DNA of 64,000 nucleotides from Bordetella genomosp. 10 (GCF_002261225.1 NZ_NEVM01000005.1:3315912-3379911); one strand, 5' to 3'. Counted from the first letter of the stretch, positions 1 to 11,158 are shown. Translations and numbers: made by a program. The notes: generated by a model from the letters alone, not told the origin.

Positions 1-1
1 G

Positions 2-919
2 TTGTTCCTGGGCGCCGGCGGTACCGGCGGATATTTCGGCGGCCGCGCGGCCGAGGCGGGCCTGGACGTCACCTTCCTGGTGCGCGAACCGCGCGCCGCG
101 CGCCTGCGCGAACAAGGCCTGCGCATCAAGAGTCCGCTCGGCGACAGCGTGGTGCATCCCAAGCTGGTCACCGCCGAGACCCTGGACGGCCACTATGACG
201 TCGTGGTGCTCAGTTGCAAGTCCTACGACCTGGAGAGCGCGATGGACGCCATCGCGCCGGCGATGGGGCCGGATTCGGCGGTGCTGCCCATCATGAACGG
301 CCTGTCGCATTTCGAGGCGCTGGAACAGCGCTTCGGGCCGCACCGCGTGCTGGGCGGCTTGTGCCAGATCATCGCCACCCTGGGGCCGGACGGCGAAGTG
401 GTGCAGATGGGCAAGGGCGCCACCCTGGTGTTCGGCGAACGGGCCGGCGATCCGCGCAGCGACCGCTGCCTGGCCCTGGAAAGCGCCTTGGCCAAGGCCA
501 ATTTCACGTCCAGGCTGAGCACCGATATCCACCAGGAGAATTGGGAGAAGTTCGTCTTCCTGTGCACCCTGGCGGCCGCGACCTGCCTGATGCGCGGCCC
601 CGTGGGCCTGATCGTGCGCAGCGACGACGGCGCCGGCATCGTCCTGTCCATGCTGGCCGAGGCGCAGGCCATCGCGGCCGCGTCGGGGTTCAAGGTGCGT
701 CCGGACGCGGATGCGTCGGCGCGCAAGGTCCTGTCCGACCCCGACAGTCCGGTCACCGCCTCCATGTTCCGCGACCTCAGCCAGGGGCTGCGCGTGGAGG
801 CCGACCACATCGTCGGCGACATGGTGAAGCGCGGCGCCGCCTTGGGCATCGACGCGCCCTATCTGCGCGTGGCCTACAGCCATCTACAGGTCTACCAGGC
901 GCAGCGCGACGCGGGCTGA
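2..919 (+). CDS. panE: 2-dehydropantoate 2-reductase, 5' end cut by window edge
   Basis: Ketopantoate reductase of pantothenate/CoA synthesis: NADPH-dependent reduction of 2-dehydropantoate to pantoate in the cytoplasm. The visible 305 residues open directly on the Rossmann motif GAGGTGGYFGG, so only a few residues (a start Met and the first beta strand) lie upstream of the window. An Asn in PIMNGLSHFE and a Lys in QENWEKFVF fit the catalytic Asn and Lys of the ApbA/PanE family; the C-terminal ApbA_C helical domain occupies about residues 175–300. Frame and length fit the family (about 300 residues). Several PanE-like paralogues occur in this group, so the substrate could be another 2-oxo acid. 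Confidence 0.85.
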   Translation: MFLGAGGTGGYFGGRAAEAGLDVTFLVREPRAARLREQGLRIKSPLGDSVVHPKLVTAETLDGHYDVVVLSCKSYDLESAMDAIAPAMGPDSAVLPIMNGLSHFEALEQRFGPHRVLGGLCQIIATLGPDGEVVQMGKGATLVFGERAGDPRSDRCLALESALAKANFTSRLSTDIHQENWEKFVFLCTLAAATCLMRGPVGLIVRSDDGAGIVLSMLAEAQAIAAASGFKVRPDADASARKVLSDPDSPVTASMFRDLSQGLRVEADHIVGDMVKRGAALGIDAPYLRVAYSHLQVYQAQRDAG

Positions 920-1009
920 AAGAAACGGCGGCCGGCATCGCGGGCCGGCGCACCGCCCAGGTCCGGCGCGGTTGCCGCCGATCTTGGCCGGACTGTGGCG
1001 GAAACGCCA

Positions 1010-1036
1010 ACGCCCGGCGGCGGCCTTGCCGGGCGT
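1010..1036. terminator. GC-rich hairpin after panE
   Basis: A perfect 9-bp stem (ACGCCCGGC / GCCGGGCGT, loop of 9) lies about 90 nt after the panE stop and 100 nt before the next start. There is no T-tract, so it could be a weak or Rho-assisted terminator, or simply a structured spacer. Confidence 0.35.
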
Positions 1037-1135
1037 CGCCACACGCACCTTCAATTATTTGTAAACTGGCGCGTTGCCTTTGGCCGGGCAGCCTCGCTCC
1101 GGCCGTCACTCGTCTAGGGATCTGGCCCGGGAATC

Positions 1136-1588
1136 ATGAAACTGCAATCGATAGTCGCGGGTGCCGTGCTGGCGGTTGGTCTGTTCGGCGGCGCGAATGC
1201 CGTCCATGCCGCCAACGGCGGCAGCAAGGAACTGGTGCTGGCGTATTACCGCATGATGTTCCAGGACAAGGACGTCGAACGGGCGATGGGCACCTACGTC
1301 AGCAAGAACCTGATCCAGCACGATCCCTACCTGGGCGACGGCGCGGCCGCGATGACGGACTTTTTCGTGCCCTACTACGAGCAGCATCCCCAGGCCAGCG
1401 CCGAAATCGAGCACGTGGTGGCCGAAGGCGACATCGTCGTCGTGCATGCCTTCTGGAAGGAAACGCCCGAGGACCTGGGCCAGGCCGTCGTCGACATCTT
1501 CCGCGTCGACAACGGCAAGATCGTCGAGCATTGGAACGTCAGCCAGGACATTCCGGAAAATCCCGCCAACAAGAACACGATGTTCTGA
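1136..1588 (+). CDS. Secreted NTF2/SnoaL-like small protein
   Basis: 150-residue protein with a clear Sec signal peptide (charged MKLQ, hydrophobic stretch, cleavage likely after VHA at about residue 25). The mature part has the alpha+beta-barrel pattern of SnoaL/NTF2-like proteins: an N-terminal helix with YYRMMFQDKD, YLGDGAAAMTDFF in the middle, and the strand pair VVAEGDIVVVHAF and VDIFRVDNGKIVEHWN near the end, which is typical of bacterial SnoaL-like proteins. No catalytic function can be assigned. An AT-richer stretch at about 1050–1072 (TTCAATTATTTGTAAACT) may hold the promoter. The deoxyribosyltransferase-like gene follows after 39 nt, so the two may be co-transcribed. Confidence 0.75.
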   Translation: MKLQSIVAGAVLAVGLFGGANAVHAANGGSKELVLAYYRMMFQDKDVERAMGTYVSKNLIQHDPYLGDGAAAMTDFFVPYYEQHPQASAEIEHVVAEGDIVVVHAFWKETPEDLGQAVVDIFRVDNGKIVEHWNVSQDIPENPANKNTMF

Positions 1589-1627
1589 CCGGCGCCGCCC
1601 GGCGCGATCCGGGCCGGGAGAATCGCC

Positions 1628-2146
1628 ATGCCTTTTCGTATTTATCTCGCCGGTTTCGATGTGTTCCGGCCCGATGCCATCGCGCATGGCCGGGCGTTGC
1701 AGGCGCTGTGCGCGGAGGTAGGCATCGAGGGGCTGTATCCCCTGGACCACCAGGCGCCGGCGGAGCTGGCGGGCCCCGACCTGGCGCGCTGGATCTATCG
1801 CGCCAACGTGCAGCTCATCCAGTCCGCCGACGGCGTCCTGGCCAACCTGAATCCGTTTCGCGGCGCCGAACCCGACTCGGGCACGGCCTTCGAGGTCGGC
1901 TATGCCGTCGCGCTGGGCAAGCCAGTCTGGGCCTATACCCAGCAGAGCGGCACCGTGGTCGAGCAGGTCAGCGTCGGCCAGGCCAGCGATGCCGGCGGTC
2001 CGCGATACATCGACGCCAACGGCTATACCGTCGAGGACTTCGGCATGAACCTGAACCTGATGCTGGCGTGCAGCGCCACCGTCGTGGTGGGCGATGCGCG
2101 GGCGTGCCTGCGGCGCATCGCCGAGCATCTGCGCAACGCGCGATGA
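1628..2146 (+). CDS. Nucleoside 2-deoxyribosyltransferase family protein
   Basis: 172-residue cytoplasmic protein. The start RIYLAGFDVFRPD and the motif PDSGTAFEVGYAVALGKPVW match nucleoside 2-deoxyribosyltransferases, which move deoxyribose between bases through a catalytic Glu; here that is the Glu of TAFEVGYA. The Asp and Asn in ADGVLANLNPF fit the substrate-binding segment. A GGGAG Shine–Dalgarno sequence sits about 8 nt before the ATG. Length is normal for the family. Whether it acts in nucleoside salvage or removes damaged nucleotides cannot be told from context. Confidence 0.8.
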   Translation: MPFRIYLAGFDVFRPDAIAHGRALQALCAEVGIEGLYPLDHQAPAELAGPDLARWIYRANVQLIQSADGVLANLNPFRGAEPDSGTAFEVGYAVALGKPVWAYTQQSGTVVEQVSVGQASDAGGPRYIDANGYTVEDFGMNLNLMLACSATVVVGDARACLRRIAEHLRNAR

Positions 2147-2192
2147 GGACGGTCCCCGGCGCCGGCGCCGGGAACGCGGCGGACCGTGCCCG

Positions 2193-2921
2193 TCAGGCCG
2201 CGACCGCCTGTTCGGCGGCGAGGACGGCCGCCTCCTGCCGCTCGCCGGCCTGCAGCAGGCCCCGGCGGTAATCGGCGAGTTCGGCGATGGTCAGGCCCAC
2301 CAGGCCGTGATTGGCGGCGTAGCGCTCCAGCGCGGCGCCGCGCATCATCGTGCCGTCGGCATTCATCAGTTCGCACAGCACGGCGGCGGGACGCAGCCCG
2401 GCCAGGACGGCCAGGTCCACCGAGCCTTCGGTATGGCCGCGCCGCGTCAGCACGCCGCCGGGCTGGGCCCGCAGGGGAAAGACGTGGCCCGGGCTGACGA
2501 TGTCGCCGGGTTGCGCGTGCGGCGCGATGGCGGCGCGGATGGTGGTGACGCGGTCCTGCGCCGAGACGCCGGTGCTCACGCCTTCGCGCGCTTCGATGGA
2601 CACGGTGAAGGCGGTGCCGTGGCGGCTGCCGTTGTCGCGCACCATCTGCGGCAGTTGCAGGTGGTCCAGGGTTTCGTCGGTCAGGCACAGGCAGACGATG
2701 CCGCTGCCGTCGCGGATCAACTGCGCCATGACGGGCACGGTCAGCTTGTCGGCGGCGACGATGAGGTCGGCTTCGTTCTCGCGGTCGAAGTCGTCCATCA
2801 CGATGACGGGACGGCCGATGCGCAGGTGGTGCAGGGCGCGCGCCAGGCGCATGGAGAAAGGCTGTGCGTCCAGGGCCGGGGCGGCCGACGCGGCGGGAAG
2901 GGAGTTCTGAAGCTGGGACAT
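2193..2921 (-). CDS. ribB: 3,4-dihydroxy-2-butanone-4-phosphate synthase
   Basis: Converts ribulose 5-phosphate to the four-carbon precursor of riboflavin (DHBP) and formate; cytoplasmic. 242 residues, single-domain RibB without a fused GTP cyclohydrolase II. Visible motifs: acidic metal/substrate loop [12 protein letters not shown] (about 43–54), GHTEGSVDL and ELMNADGTM near the C-terminal third. The N-terminus is about 20 residues longer than E. coli RibB and is Ala/Ser-rich. The start (MSQLQNS) was chosen because the upstream in-frame sequence is the FMN riboswitch and its linker. The gene stands alone and is probably shut down when FMN is plentiful. Confidence 0.93.
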   Translation of the reverse strand: MSQLQNSLPAASAAPALDAQPFSMRLARALHHLRIGRPVIVMDDFDRENEADLIVAADKLTVPVMAQLIRDGSGIVCLCLTDETLDHLQLPQMVRDNGSRHGTAFTVSIEAREGVSTGVSAQDRVTTIRAAIAPHAQPGDIVSPGHVFPLRAQPGGVLTRRGHTEGSVDLAVLAGLRPAAVLCELMNADGTMMRGAALERYAANHGLVGLTIAELADYRRGLLQAGERQEAAVLAAEQAVAA

Positions 2922-2922
2922 T

Positions 2923-2960
2923 GAAACGCTCTCGCAAGGTAAGGGGGCGAAAAACGTTTC
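2923..2960 (-). promoter_or_regulatory. Inverted repeat over the ribB ribosome-binding region
   Basis: GAAACG (minus strand, 2960–2955) and CGTTTC (2928–2923) flank the purine-rich GCGAGAG just before the ribB ATG. Pairing would hide the ribosome-binding site. A second stem (CGGGCC/GGCCCG, 2992–3008) lies between this and the riboswitch. Together they could be the expression platform acting at translation; there is no hairpin followed by a T-tract here. Inferred from sequence only. Confidence 0.4.
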
Positions 2961-3030
2961 AGGGCAAAGAACCGTATGCGCAAACGTCGCGCGGGCCTGT
3001 CGGGCCCGTGCGGGGAATGCGTATGCCGGC

Positions 3031-3178
3031 ACATCTTCTCTCATCCGGACTATTACCGTCGGCTCTGGATTCGGACCAGATCTGCTGACTCCGGCCAATG
3101 TTGCGCCGGACGCTCGCGGGCTCGCCGCATTGCGCGGCCTACCGCCGGTGGGGACTTGCACCCCGCCCTGAAGACGTA
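3031..3178 (-). promoter_or_regulatory. FMN riboswitch (RFN element) upstream of ribB
   Basis: On the minus strand the conserved RFN blocks appear in order: TCTTCAGGGCGGGGTG, CCCCACCGGCGGTA, the AGCCCGCGAGC segment, GTCAGCAGATCTGGT, CCGACGGTA and TCCGGATGAGAGAAGATG. The ends pair as P1 (ACGTCTTC with GAAGATGT). It lies about 110 nt before the ribB start. FMN binding is known to repress riboflavin genes carrying this element. Confidence 0.95.
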
Positions 3179-3180
3179 CT

Positions 3181-3208
3181 GCATGCCGTCCGGGAAGGAA
3201 CGGCATGC
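3181..3208. promoter_or_regulatory. Perfect 9-bp inverted repeat next to the riboswitch
   Basis: GCATGCCGT and ACGGCATGC flank a 10-nt loop, immediately 5' of the riboswitch on the ribB strand. It could be an operator overlapping the ribB promoter or an extra stem in the leader. No T-tract follows on either strand. Confidence 0.35.
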
Positions 3209-3321
3209 GAGGCATTGTACGCCTGTGGGGCGAGCGGAGGCGGGAAGCCCCCGTTCGCGGCAGGGGTGGAAGCTTATAGGGGGTTCATAGGGGTGATGCC
3301 GGCCCCCCGAGGCGCCGCGTT

Positions 3322-3876
3322 TCAGGCGGCCGGCGCGGTCCCCGCGGGCTGCGCTGGCGCGGCCTTGTCCGCCTTGGCCTGTTTTTTCTTCTTTTTCTTC
3401 TTCTCTTTCTTCTCCGGCAGGGCCAGCATGGTGCCGCGGCATTCGGGCGCGCCGCACAGGCACTTGTAGCCTTCCTTCAAGGCCTTGGTGATCTTGCCGT
3501 CGAGGACCAGGCCGTAGTCGTACACCAGCTCCTCGCCGCGCGCCAGGTCGCGCAGCGCGACGATGTACACGCGCTTGCCGCCCTTGCCTTCCTGCGCTTC
3601 GCAGTTCGGCGCGCAGCTATGGTTGATCCAGCGCGCGTCGTTGCCCTCGGCGCCGCCGTCGATCACCTTGCCCGAGGTGATGGAGAAGAAGAAGGTGTGG
3701 AAGGGATCGTCCGGGTTGGTCGGATGGCGGCGGTCGGCTTCCTTGGCGCTGATGCGTTCGCCGCCGTATTCGATGATGCGCGTGCCGGCGGGGATCTTGC
3801 GCGCGGCGAAGACGCCATTGCCGTGCAGCTTGGAGCGCCGCACCACGTGCCAGGGTTTGGGAGTGTCGGTGGTCAT
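3322..3876 (-). CDS. SET-domain protein lysine methyltransferase with lysine-rich tail
   Basis: 184 residues. A SET fold spans about 8–125, with the signature NHSCAPNC (85–92) that binds S-adenosylmethionine and the catalytic-tyrosine segment ELVYDYG (116–122). A post-SET zinc motif follows, C139, C141 and C146 in CLCGAPEC. All key residues are present, so an active lysine methyltransferase is likely; the target is unknown. Residues 156–171 are a Lys-rich run, followed by an Ala/Pro/Thr end. Such tails may bind nucleic acid. It lies between ribB and the Lrp gene, all on the minus strand with separate spacers. Bacterial SET proteins are sporadic but known in betaproteobacteria. Confidence 0.85.
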   Translation of the reverse strand: MTTDTPKPWHVVRRSKLHGNGVFAARKIPAGTRIIEYGGERISAKEADRRHPTNPDDPFHTFFFSITSGKVIDGGAEGNDARWINHSCAPNCEAQEGKGGKRVYIVALRDLARGEELVYDYGLVLDGKITKALKEGYKCLCGAPECRGTMLALPEKKEKKKKKKKQAKADKAAPAQPAGTAPAA

Positions 3877-3946
3877 GGACAGCCAGGATAGAGGGCGCGC
3901 GGGATGAGCGCCGACGATGGGGATGGGAGATGGACGGGTGCGGGAA

Positions 3947-4420
3947 TTATATCGGCGCGGGCGGGGTAAGCGGCAGCATGGTTTCCTTCAATCGACGCAG
4001 GACGAAGCTGGATTTGCTGTGCCGTATGCCGGGGATGCGATAGAGCTGTTCGCGCAGCAGCCGTTCGTAGTCGCGCGTGTCGCGCACGGCGATGCGGATG
4101 AAGTAGTCGTAGTCGCCCGAGACCAGGAAGGCTTCCAGCACTTCGGGGATCTGCGCCAGCGCGCGGCCGAATTCGTACAGTGTTTCCTCGCTGTGGCTTT
4201 CCAGGGTGACGTGGACGATGACGGTGTCCATGAAGCCCAGCGCCGCCGGATCGATGTTGACCGTGTAGCCGCGGATCACGCCGGCGGCCTCCATCCGCTT
4301 GATGCGGTTCCAGCAGGGCGTGGACGACAGCCCCACCGCCGTGCCGATGTCGTTCAGGCTGGCCCGCGCATTGCCTTGCAGGGCCTTGAGGATAGCCAGG
4401 TCGAATTTATCGAGATGCAT
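3947..4420 (-). CDS. Lrp/AsnC-family transcriptional regulator
   Basis: 157 residues with the classic Lrp layout: an N-terminal winged HTH (about 5–60; LDKFDLAILKALQGNAR, then LNDIGTAVGLSSTPCWNRIKRM as two adjoining segments) and a C-terminal AsnC/RAM ligand-binding domain (about 70–150; the segment SGDYDYFIRIAVRD). It probably binds an amino acid and forms octamers. It is divergent from the acetolactate synthase gene across 363 nt, so that gene and its own promoter are natural targets. The ligand is unknown; branched-chain amino acids are a reasonable guess. Confidence 0.9.
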   Translation of the reverse strand: MHLDKFDLAILKALQGNARASLNDIGTAVGLSSTPCWNRIKRMEAAGVIRGYTVNIDPAALGFMDTVIVHVTLESHSEETLYEFGRALAQIPEVLEAFLVSGDYDYFIRIAVRDTRDYERLLREQLYRIPGIRHSKSSFVLRRLKETMLPLTPPAPI

Positions 4421-4487
4421 TTGCCTTGGTCAGCCTTCAAAAGAGAAAAGAGGGGGCGCCCCGCCCGTTGCCCGTGCCCCCAACTTG

Positions 4488-4518
4488 GTGCCAGGGCGGA
4501 CCGCTGGCATCCTGGCAC
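4488..4518. repeat. Inverted repeat in the lrp–ilvB intergenic region
   Basis: GTGCCAGG (4488–4495) and CCTGGCAC (4511–4518) form an 8-bp stem with a 15-nt loop close to the Lrp side of the 363-nt divergent intergenic region. It may be a regulator site or leader structure. The rest of this region holds the 4617–4648 hairpin and an AT-rich run before ilvB. Confidence 0.35.
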
Positions 4519-4616
4519 TGGCCTGTGACACCCCGCATCGGGCGCTTGCTCCTGATACAACCCGCTTCCGGCTCCCCATCCAACAGCCCGGGGCTCGCGC
4601 CAGGGTACAACCCGTG

Positions 4617-4648
4617 GGGATGGCGGCGGCTGCGCCCGCCGCCATCCC
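4617..4648 (+). promoter_or_regulatory. 13-bp perfect hairpin in the acetolactate synthase leader
   Basis: GGGATGGCGGCGG (4617–4629) pairs without mismatch with CCGCCGCCATCCC (4636–4648) around a 6-nt loop. No T-tract follows, so it is not a simple terminator. It sits just before a strong Shine–Dalgarno sequence (AAGGAGG, 4681–4687) and the short coupled frame. A leader control element is possible. Confidence 0.4.
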
Positions 4649-4700
4649 GTCCCCTCTCGCCGAGGCGATTTTCTCTTGGAAAGGAGGTTTTTCAAAGACG

Positions 4701-4796
4701 GTGGCCAACGAAGGGAAAATTTACTCCGTTTTTCCTGAAAACCAAGAAAAACAAGATAAAAATTCCGGGAAACCCCACGTAATATGTTTCACATGA
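4701..4796 (+). CDS. Possible 31-residue leader peptide coupled to ilvB
   Basis: A GTG-initiated frame of 31 codons follows AAGGAGG (4681–4687) by 13 nt, a rather long spacing. Its TGA overlaps an in-frame ATG of the acetolactate synthase gene as ATGA (4793–4796). The peptide is polar (many Lys, Asn, Gln, Glu) and lacks runs of Ile, Val or Leu, so it is not a classical branched-chain attenuator. It could drive coupled translation of ilvB, or it could be chance in an AT-rich leader. Conservation would decide. Confidence 0.3.
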   Translation: MANEGKIYSVFPENQEKQDKNSGKPHVICFT

Positions 4797-6691
4797 ACGC
4801 TCCGCTCCCCTCCGCCGCCCTCGCCGCCGACCTGCCCGCCGCCTCCGCCGCCCAGGCCCGCCCCATCCTCAACGCCCGCGCCAGGACCGAATCCGCCGCC
4901 AAGCCCGCGGCCGGCGCCGCGCCGTCCGTCGAGGACGCCCCCCGCAACGGCGCCCGCATTCTTCTCGAAACCCTGATCGCCAACGGCGTGGATACCGTGT
5001 TCGGCTACCCGGGCGGCGCCGTGCTGCCGCTGTACGACGCCCTCTACAACGAACCGCGCCTGCGTCACGTGCTGGTGCGCCACGAGCAGGCTGCCGTGCA
5101 TGCCGCCGAGGGCTACGCGCGCACCACCGGCCGCACCGGCGTGGTGTTCGTGACCTCCGGCCCCGGCATGGCCAACACGACCTCGGGCCTGCTGGACGCG
5201 ATGTGCGACTCCATCCCCGTGCTGTGCGTCAGCGGCCAGGTGGCGACCTCCGCCATCGGCACCGACGCCTTCCAGGAATGCGACGCCATCGGCATTTCGC
5301 GTCCCATCACCAAATGGAACACGCAGATCCGCGCGCTGGACCAGGTGGCCGACACGGTGGGACGCGCCCTGGCGCTGACCCGCCAGGGCCGTCCGGGCCC
5401 GGTGCTGGTGGATTTCCCCAAGGACGTGCAACTGGCGCTGCCGGCCGACCAGGACGACGCGCTGCCCGCCAGCGAGCGCCAGGGCGTGGCCGCCCTGCGC
5501 GCCCGCCGCCAGGCCGGCAAGGCGCCGCTGAAACTGCCGCAGGCGGCCGTCCGGCGCGCCGCCGCCATGATCGCCGAGGCGCGCCGTCCGGTGTTCTACG
5601 GCGGCGGCGGCCTGATCAATGCCGGCCCGCAGGCCTGCGCCGCGTTCACCGACCTGGTGCGCCATACGGGCGCCCCCTGCACGCTGACGCTGATGGGGCT
5701 GGGCGCCTTCCCCGCGTCCGATCCGCAATTCCTCGGCATGCTCGGCATGCACGGCACGCTGGAGGCCAATCTGGCCATGCACCACGCGGACCTCATCGTC
5801 TGCATCGGCGCGCGCTTCGACGACCGCATCACCGGCCGGCTGGCGGACTTCTGCCCGCATGCGCGCAAGATCCACATCGACATCGACCCCGCCTCGATCA
5901 ACAAGGTCGTGCGCGTGGACGTGGCCATGGTGGGCGACTGCCTGCCGCTGGTGACGGCGCTGCGCGAGGAATTGCGGCAGGCGCCCCCGCCGGAACAACT
6001 GCATGCGTGGTGGCACCGCATCGACCGCTGGCGCGCCAAGGATTGCCTGCACGTGACGCCCAGCGCCGACGCCATCCTGCCGCAGCACCTGATGCAGCGC
6101 CTGCAGGCCGCGCTGGAAGGCCGCGACGCCATCGTCTCGACCGACGTCGGGCAGCACCAGATGTGGGCCGCGCAGTATCTGAAGTTCGAGGCGCCGCAGC
6201 GCTGGCTGACCTCGGGCGGCGCCGGCACCATGGGCTACGGCGTGCCGGCCGCCATCGGCGCCCAGGTCGCGCATCCCGACCGCACGGTGGTGTGCGTCAG
6301 CGGCGACGCGTCGGTGTTGATGAATATCCAGGAGATGTCCACCGCCGTGCAGCACGAGACGCCCGTCAAGGTCGTCCTTTGCAACAACGGCTACATGGGC
6401 ATGGTGCGGCAGTGGCAGGAGCTGATCCACGGCGGCCGCTACAGCCACAGCTACAACGCCTCGCTGCCGGATTTCGTCGCGCTGGCGCGCGCCTTCGGCT
6501 GGGACGCCGAGCGCGTGTCCGATCCGGCCGAGCTGGACGCGGCGCTGGCGCGCTGCCTGGCCAGCTCCCGTCCTTTCTTCCTGGACGTCTGCGTGGCCGA
6601 GCAGGAGAACTGCTTCCCTATGATGCCGGCCGGCCAGGGCCACCATCGCATGATGCTGGCCGAGGGCGTCTGGTACGAAGACGAGGCCTGA
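4784..6691 (+). CDS. ilvB: Acetolactate synthase large (catalytic) subunit, orphan
   Basis: ThDP-dependent enzyme that joins pyruvate with pyruvate or 2-oxobutyrate in Ile/Val/Leu synthesis. 635 residues: an Ala-rich N-terminal extension (about 1–50), TPP-binding N domain with [15 protein letters not shown] and the activating Glu in [15 protein letters not shown], a central FAD/NAD-type domain, and a C domain with [12 protein letters not shown] and [12 protein letters not shown], the Mg/ThDP motif. Longer than the usual 560–590 because of the extension. No ilvN/ilvH follows, so it either borrows a subunit from elsewhere or works without one. The start could be ATG 4784 or, by coupling, ATG 4793. 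Other ThDP carboligases cannot be fully excluded. Confidence 0.85.
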   Translation: MFHMNAPLPSAALAADLPAASAAQARPILNARARTESAAKPAAGAAPSVEDAPRNGARILLETLIANGVDTVFGYPGGAVLPLYDALYNEPRLRHVLVRHEQAAVHAAEGYARTTGRTGVVFVTSGPGMANTTSGLLDAMCDSIPVLCVSGQVATSAIGTDAFQECDAIGISRPITKWNTQIRALDQVADTVGRALALTRQGRPGPVLVDFPKDVQLALPADQDDALPASERQGVAALRARRQAGKAPLKLPQAAVRRAAAMIAEARRPVFYGGGGLINAGPQACAAFTDLVRHTGAPCTLTLMGLGAFPASDPQFLGMLGMHGTLEANLAMHHADLIVCIGARFDDRITGRLADFCPHARKIHIDIDPASINKVVRVDVAMVGDCLPLVTALREELRQAPPPEQLHAWWHRIDRWRAKDCLHVTPSADAILPQHLMQRLQAALEGRDAIVSTDVGQHQMWAAQYLKFEAPQRWLTSGGAGTMGYGVPAAIGAQVAHPDRTVVCVSGDASVLMNIQEMSTAVQHETPVKVVLCNNGYMGMVRQWQELIHGGRYSHSYNASLPDFVALARAFGWDAERVSDPAELDAALARCLASSRPFFLDVCVAEQENCFPMMPAGQGHHRMMLAEGVWYEDEA

Positions 6692-6775
6692 GGGGCTGAG
6701 CCTTCGATGGCCGCGATGACCGCGACGCGTGCGCGGACATCGCGGCCGATCGGTCCGGGCAGGCCCGATCCCGCC

Positions 6776-8209
6776 TCAGTCGTGCTTGATCGAGATCGTC
6801 TTCAGCACGGTGAAGCTGTAGAGCGCTTCGAAGCCCTTCTCGCGGCCGTGGCCGCTGGCCTTGACGCCGCCGAAGGGCAGTTCGATGCCGCCGCCCGCGC
6901 CGTAGTTGTTGATGAAGACCTGCCCCGCCCGCACCTTGCGCGCGATGCGGAACTGGCGGCCGCCGTCGCGCGTCCAGACGCTGGCCACCAGGCCGTAGTC
7001 GGTGTTGTTGGCGATGCGGATGGCGTCGGCTTCGTCCTCGAAAGGAATCGCCGCCAGCACCGGGCCGAACACCTCGTCGCGCGCCAGCCGGTGCGTGAGC
7101 GGCACGTCGCGCAGCAACGTAGGCACCTGGTAGTAGCCCTGTTCCGGCGCGCCCGCTTCCAGGCTGCCCTGCGCCACCGTCGCGATGCCGTCCTTGCGCG
7201 CATCGGCGAGGAATTCGGCGACGCGCGACTGCTGCGATTTGCGGATCAGCGGGCCGCAGTCCAGGTCGCTGCCGGCCGGCCCGGCGCGTAGCGCGGCGAA
7301 GGCATTGCCCAGGCGGTCCAGCACTTTTTCGTAGACGCTGCGTTGCACCAGCAGGCGGCTGCCGGCCGAGCACGTCTGGCCCGCGTTCTGCACGATGGCG
7401 TTGACGGCCACCGGCAGCAGCGCATCGATGTCCGCGTCCTCGAAGACGATCTGCGGCGACTTGCCGCCCAGCTCCGTGGTGACCGGGACGTGATTGGCCG
7501 CGGCGGTCTGCGTGACCAGGATGCCGATGGCGGGCGAACCGGTGAAGGAGATGTGGTCGATGCCGGGATGGCGCACCAGCGCGTCGCCCGCTTCATGGCC
7601 GTAGCCGGTGACGATGTTGATGGCGCCGGGCGGAAAGCCCACGTCGGCAGCCAGTTCGGCGACGCGCAGCAGGGACAGGCAGGCGTCCTCCGCCGGCTTG
7701 ACCACGCAGGCGTTGCCGGCCGCCAGGGCGGCGCCGACGCTGCGCCCGAAGATCTGCAGCGGATAGTTCCAGGGCACGATGTGGCCGGTGACGCCGTGCG
7801 GCTCGCGCAGCGTCAGCACGGTGTAGCCGTTCTGGTAAGGCAGGGTTTCTCCGTGCAGCTTGTCGGCGGCGCCGCCGTAGAACTCGAAATAGCGGGCGAT
7901 GGCGGTGACGTCGGCGCGCGCCTGCTTGGTGGGCTTGCCGCAATCGCGCGATTCCAGCGCCGCCAGTTCATCGAAATGGTCCAGCACCTTGTTCGACAGC
8001 TTGAGCATCAGCCGGCCGCGCTCGGCGGCGGTCAGCTTGCCCCAGGCGCCCTCGTAGGCGCGCCGCGCGGCCTGCACGGCGCGGTCGATGTCGGCGGCGT
8101 TGCCGCGCGCGATGCTGTCGAATTCCTGCCCGGTGGACGGGTCCACCACCGGGATGCTGTCCCCGGAGGACGGTGCGACGGAACGGTTGTCGATGTAGTG
8201 CTGTTGCAT
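6776..8209 (-). CDS. NAD(P)-dependent aldehyde dehydrogenase
   Basis: 477 residues, the full ALDH superfamily length. Motifs: VVPWNYPLQIFGRS for the cofactor region, FTGSPAIG for nucleotide binding, ELGGKSPQIVFEDAD with the general-base Glu, and NAGQTCSAGSRLLVQ with the catalytic Cys. It oxidises an aldehyde to its acid in the cytoplasm. The N-terminal part (YIDNRSVAPSSGDSIPVVDP) resembles betaine/gamma-aminobutyraldehyde-type enzymes, but the substrate cannot be read from sequence. It is convergent with ilvB (84 nt between stops) and has no partner gene nearby. Confidence 0.9.
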   Translation of the reverse strand: MQQHYIDNRSVAPSSGDSIPVVDPSTGQEFDSIARGNAADIDRAVQAARRAYEGAWGKLTAAERGRLMLKLSNKVLDHFDELAALESRDCGKPTKQARADVTAIARYFEFYGGAADKLHGETLPYQNGYTVLTLREPHGVTGHIVPWNYPLQIFGRSVGAALAAGNACVVKPAEDACLSLLRVAELAADVGFPPGAINIVTGYGHEAGDALVRHPGIDHISFTGSPAIGILVTQTAAANHVPVTTELGGKSPQIVFEDADIDALLPVAVNAIVQNAGQTCSAGSRLLVQRSVYEKVLDRLGNAFAALRAGPAGSDLDCGPLIRKSQQSRVAEFLADARKDGIATVAQGSLEAGAPEQGYYQVPTLLRDVPLTHRLARDEVFGPVLAAIPFEDEADAIRIANNTDYGLVASVWTRDGGRQFRIARKVRAGQVFINNYGAGGGIELPFGGVKASGHGREKGFEALYSFTVLKTISIKHD

Positions 8210-8402
8210 GGCGGCGCGGTCTCCTGTGCGGTGGCCGGCCCCGCGCGTGGCGCGCCGGCCGGCTTGTCTCTCGGGATGTGGGAATCGTTATCCGGCGCGC
8301 CCGCATGCGCGGGGCGCCGGTTGGGGAGACAGTCTACGCCGCCGGCGGCGGCAAGGCCAACCGGCGCGCCTGCCGCGCGGGCCCGGGCGGCGGCATGGCG
8401 AT

Positions 8403-8444
8403 GAAAACGGGCCCGCGCCGGCGGTCGATTCGCCGGCGCGGGCC
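8403..8444 (-). terminator. Rho-independent terminator of topB
   Basis: A perfect 14-bp GC stem (GGCCCGCGCCGGCG / CGCCGGCGCGGGCC, 7-nt loop) lies 39 nt after the topB stop and is followed on the minus strand by CGTTTTC. Strong stem, short T run. Confidence 0.7.
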
Positions 8445-8482
8445 TACTGCATGCCCATGCCACGTCGCGGACGGCGTCCCGA

Positions 8483-11158
<2,676 letters not shown>

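Noticed and set aside
214..2271. 685-codon plus-strand frame across panE, the SnoaL-like gene and the deoxyribosyltransferase gene
   Set aside because: It overlaps three supported genes in a different frame and has an Arg-rich nonsense composition.
4701..4796. Classical branched-chain attenuator peptide before ilvB
   Set aside because: The frame has only scattered Ile, Val and no Leu, and no terminator with T-tract follows. Kept only as a possible coupled leader frame.
4721..6646. 641-codon minus-strand frame opposite acetolactate synthase
   Set aside because: Shadow frame, rich in His, Gly, Ala and Arg; the plus-strand frame has full ThDP motifs.
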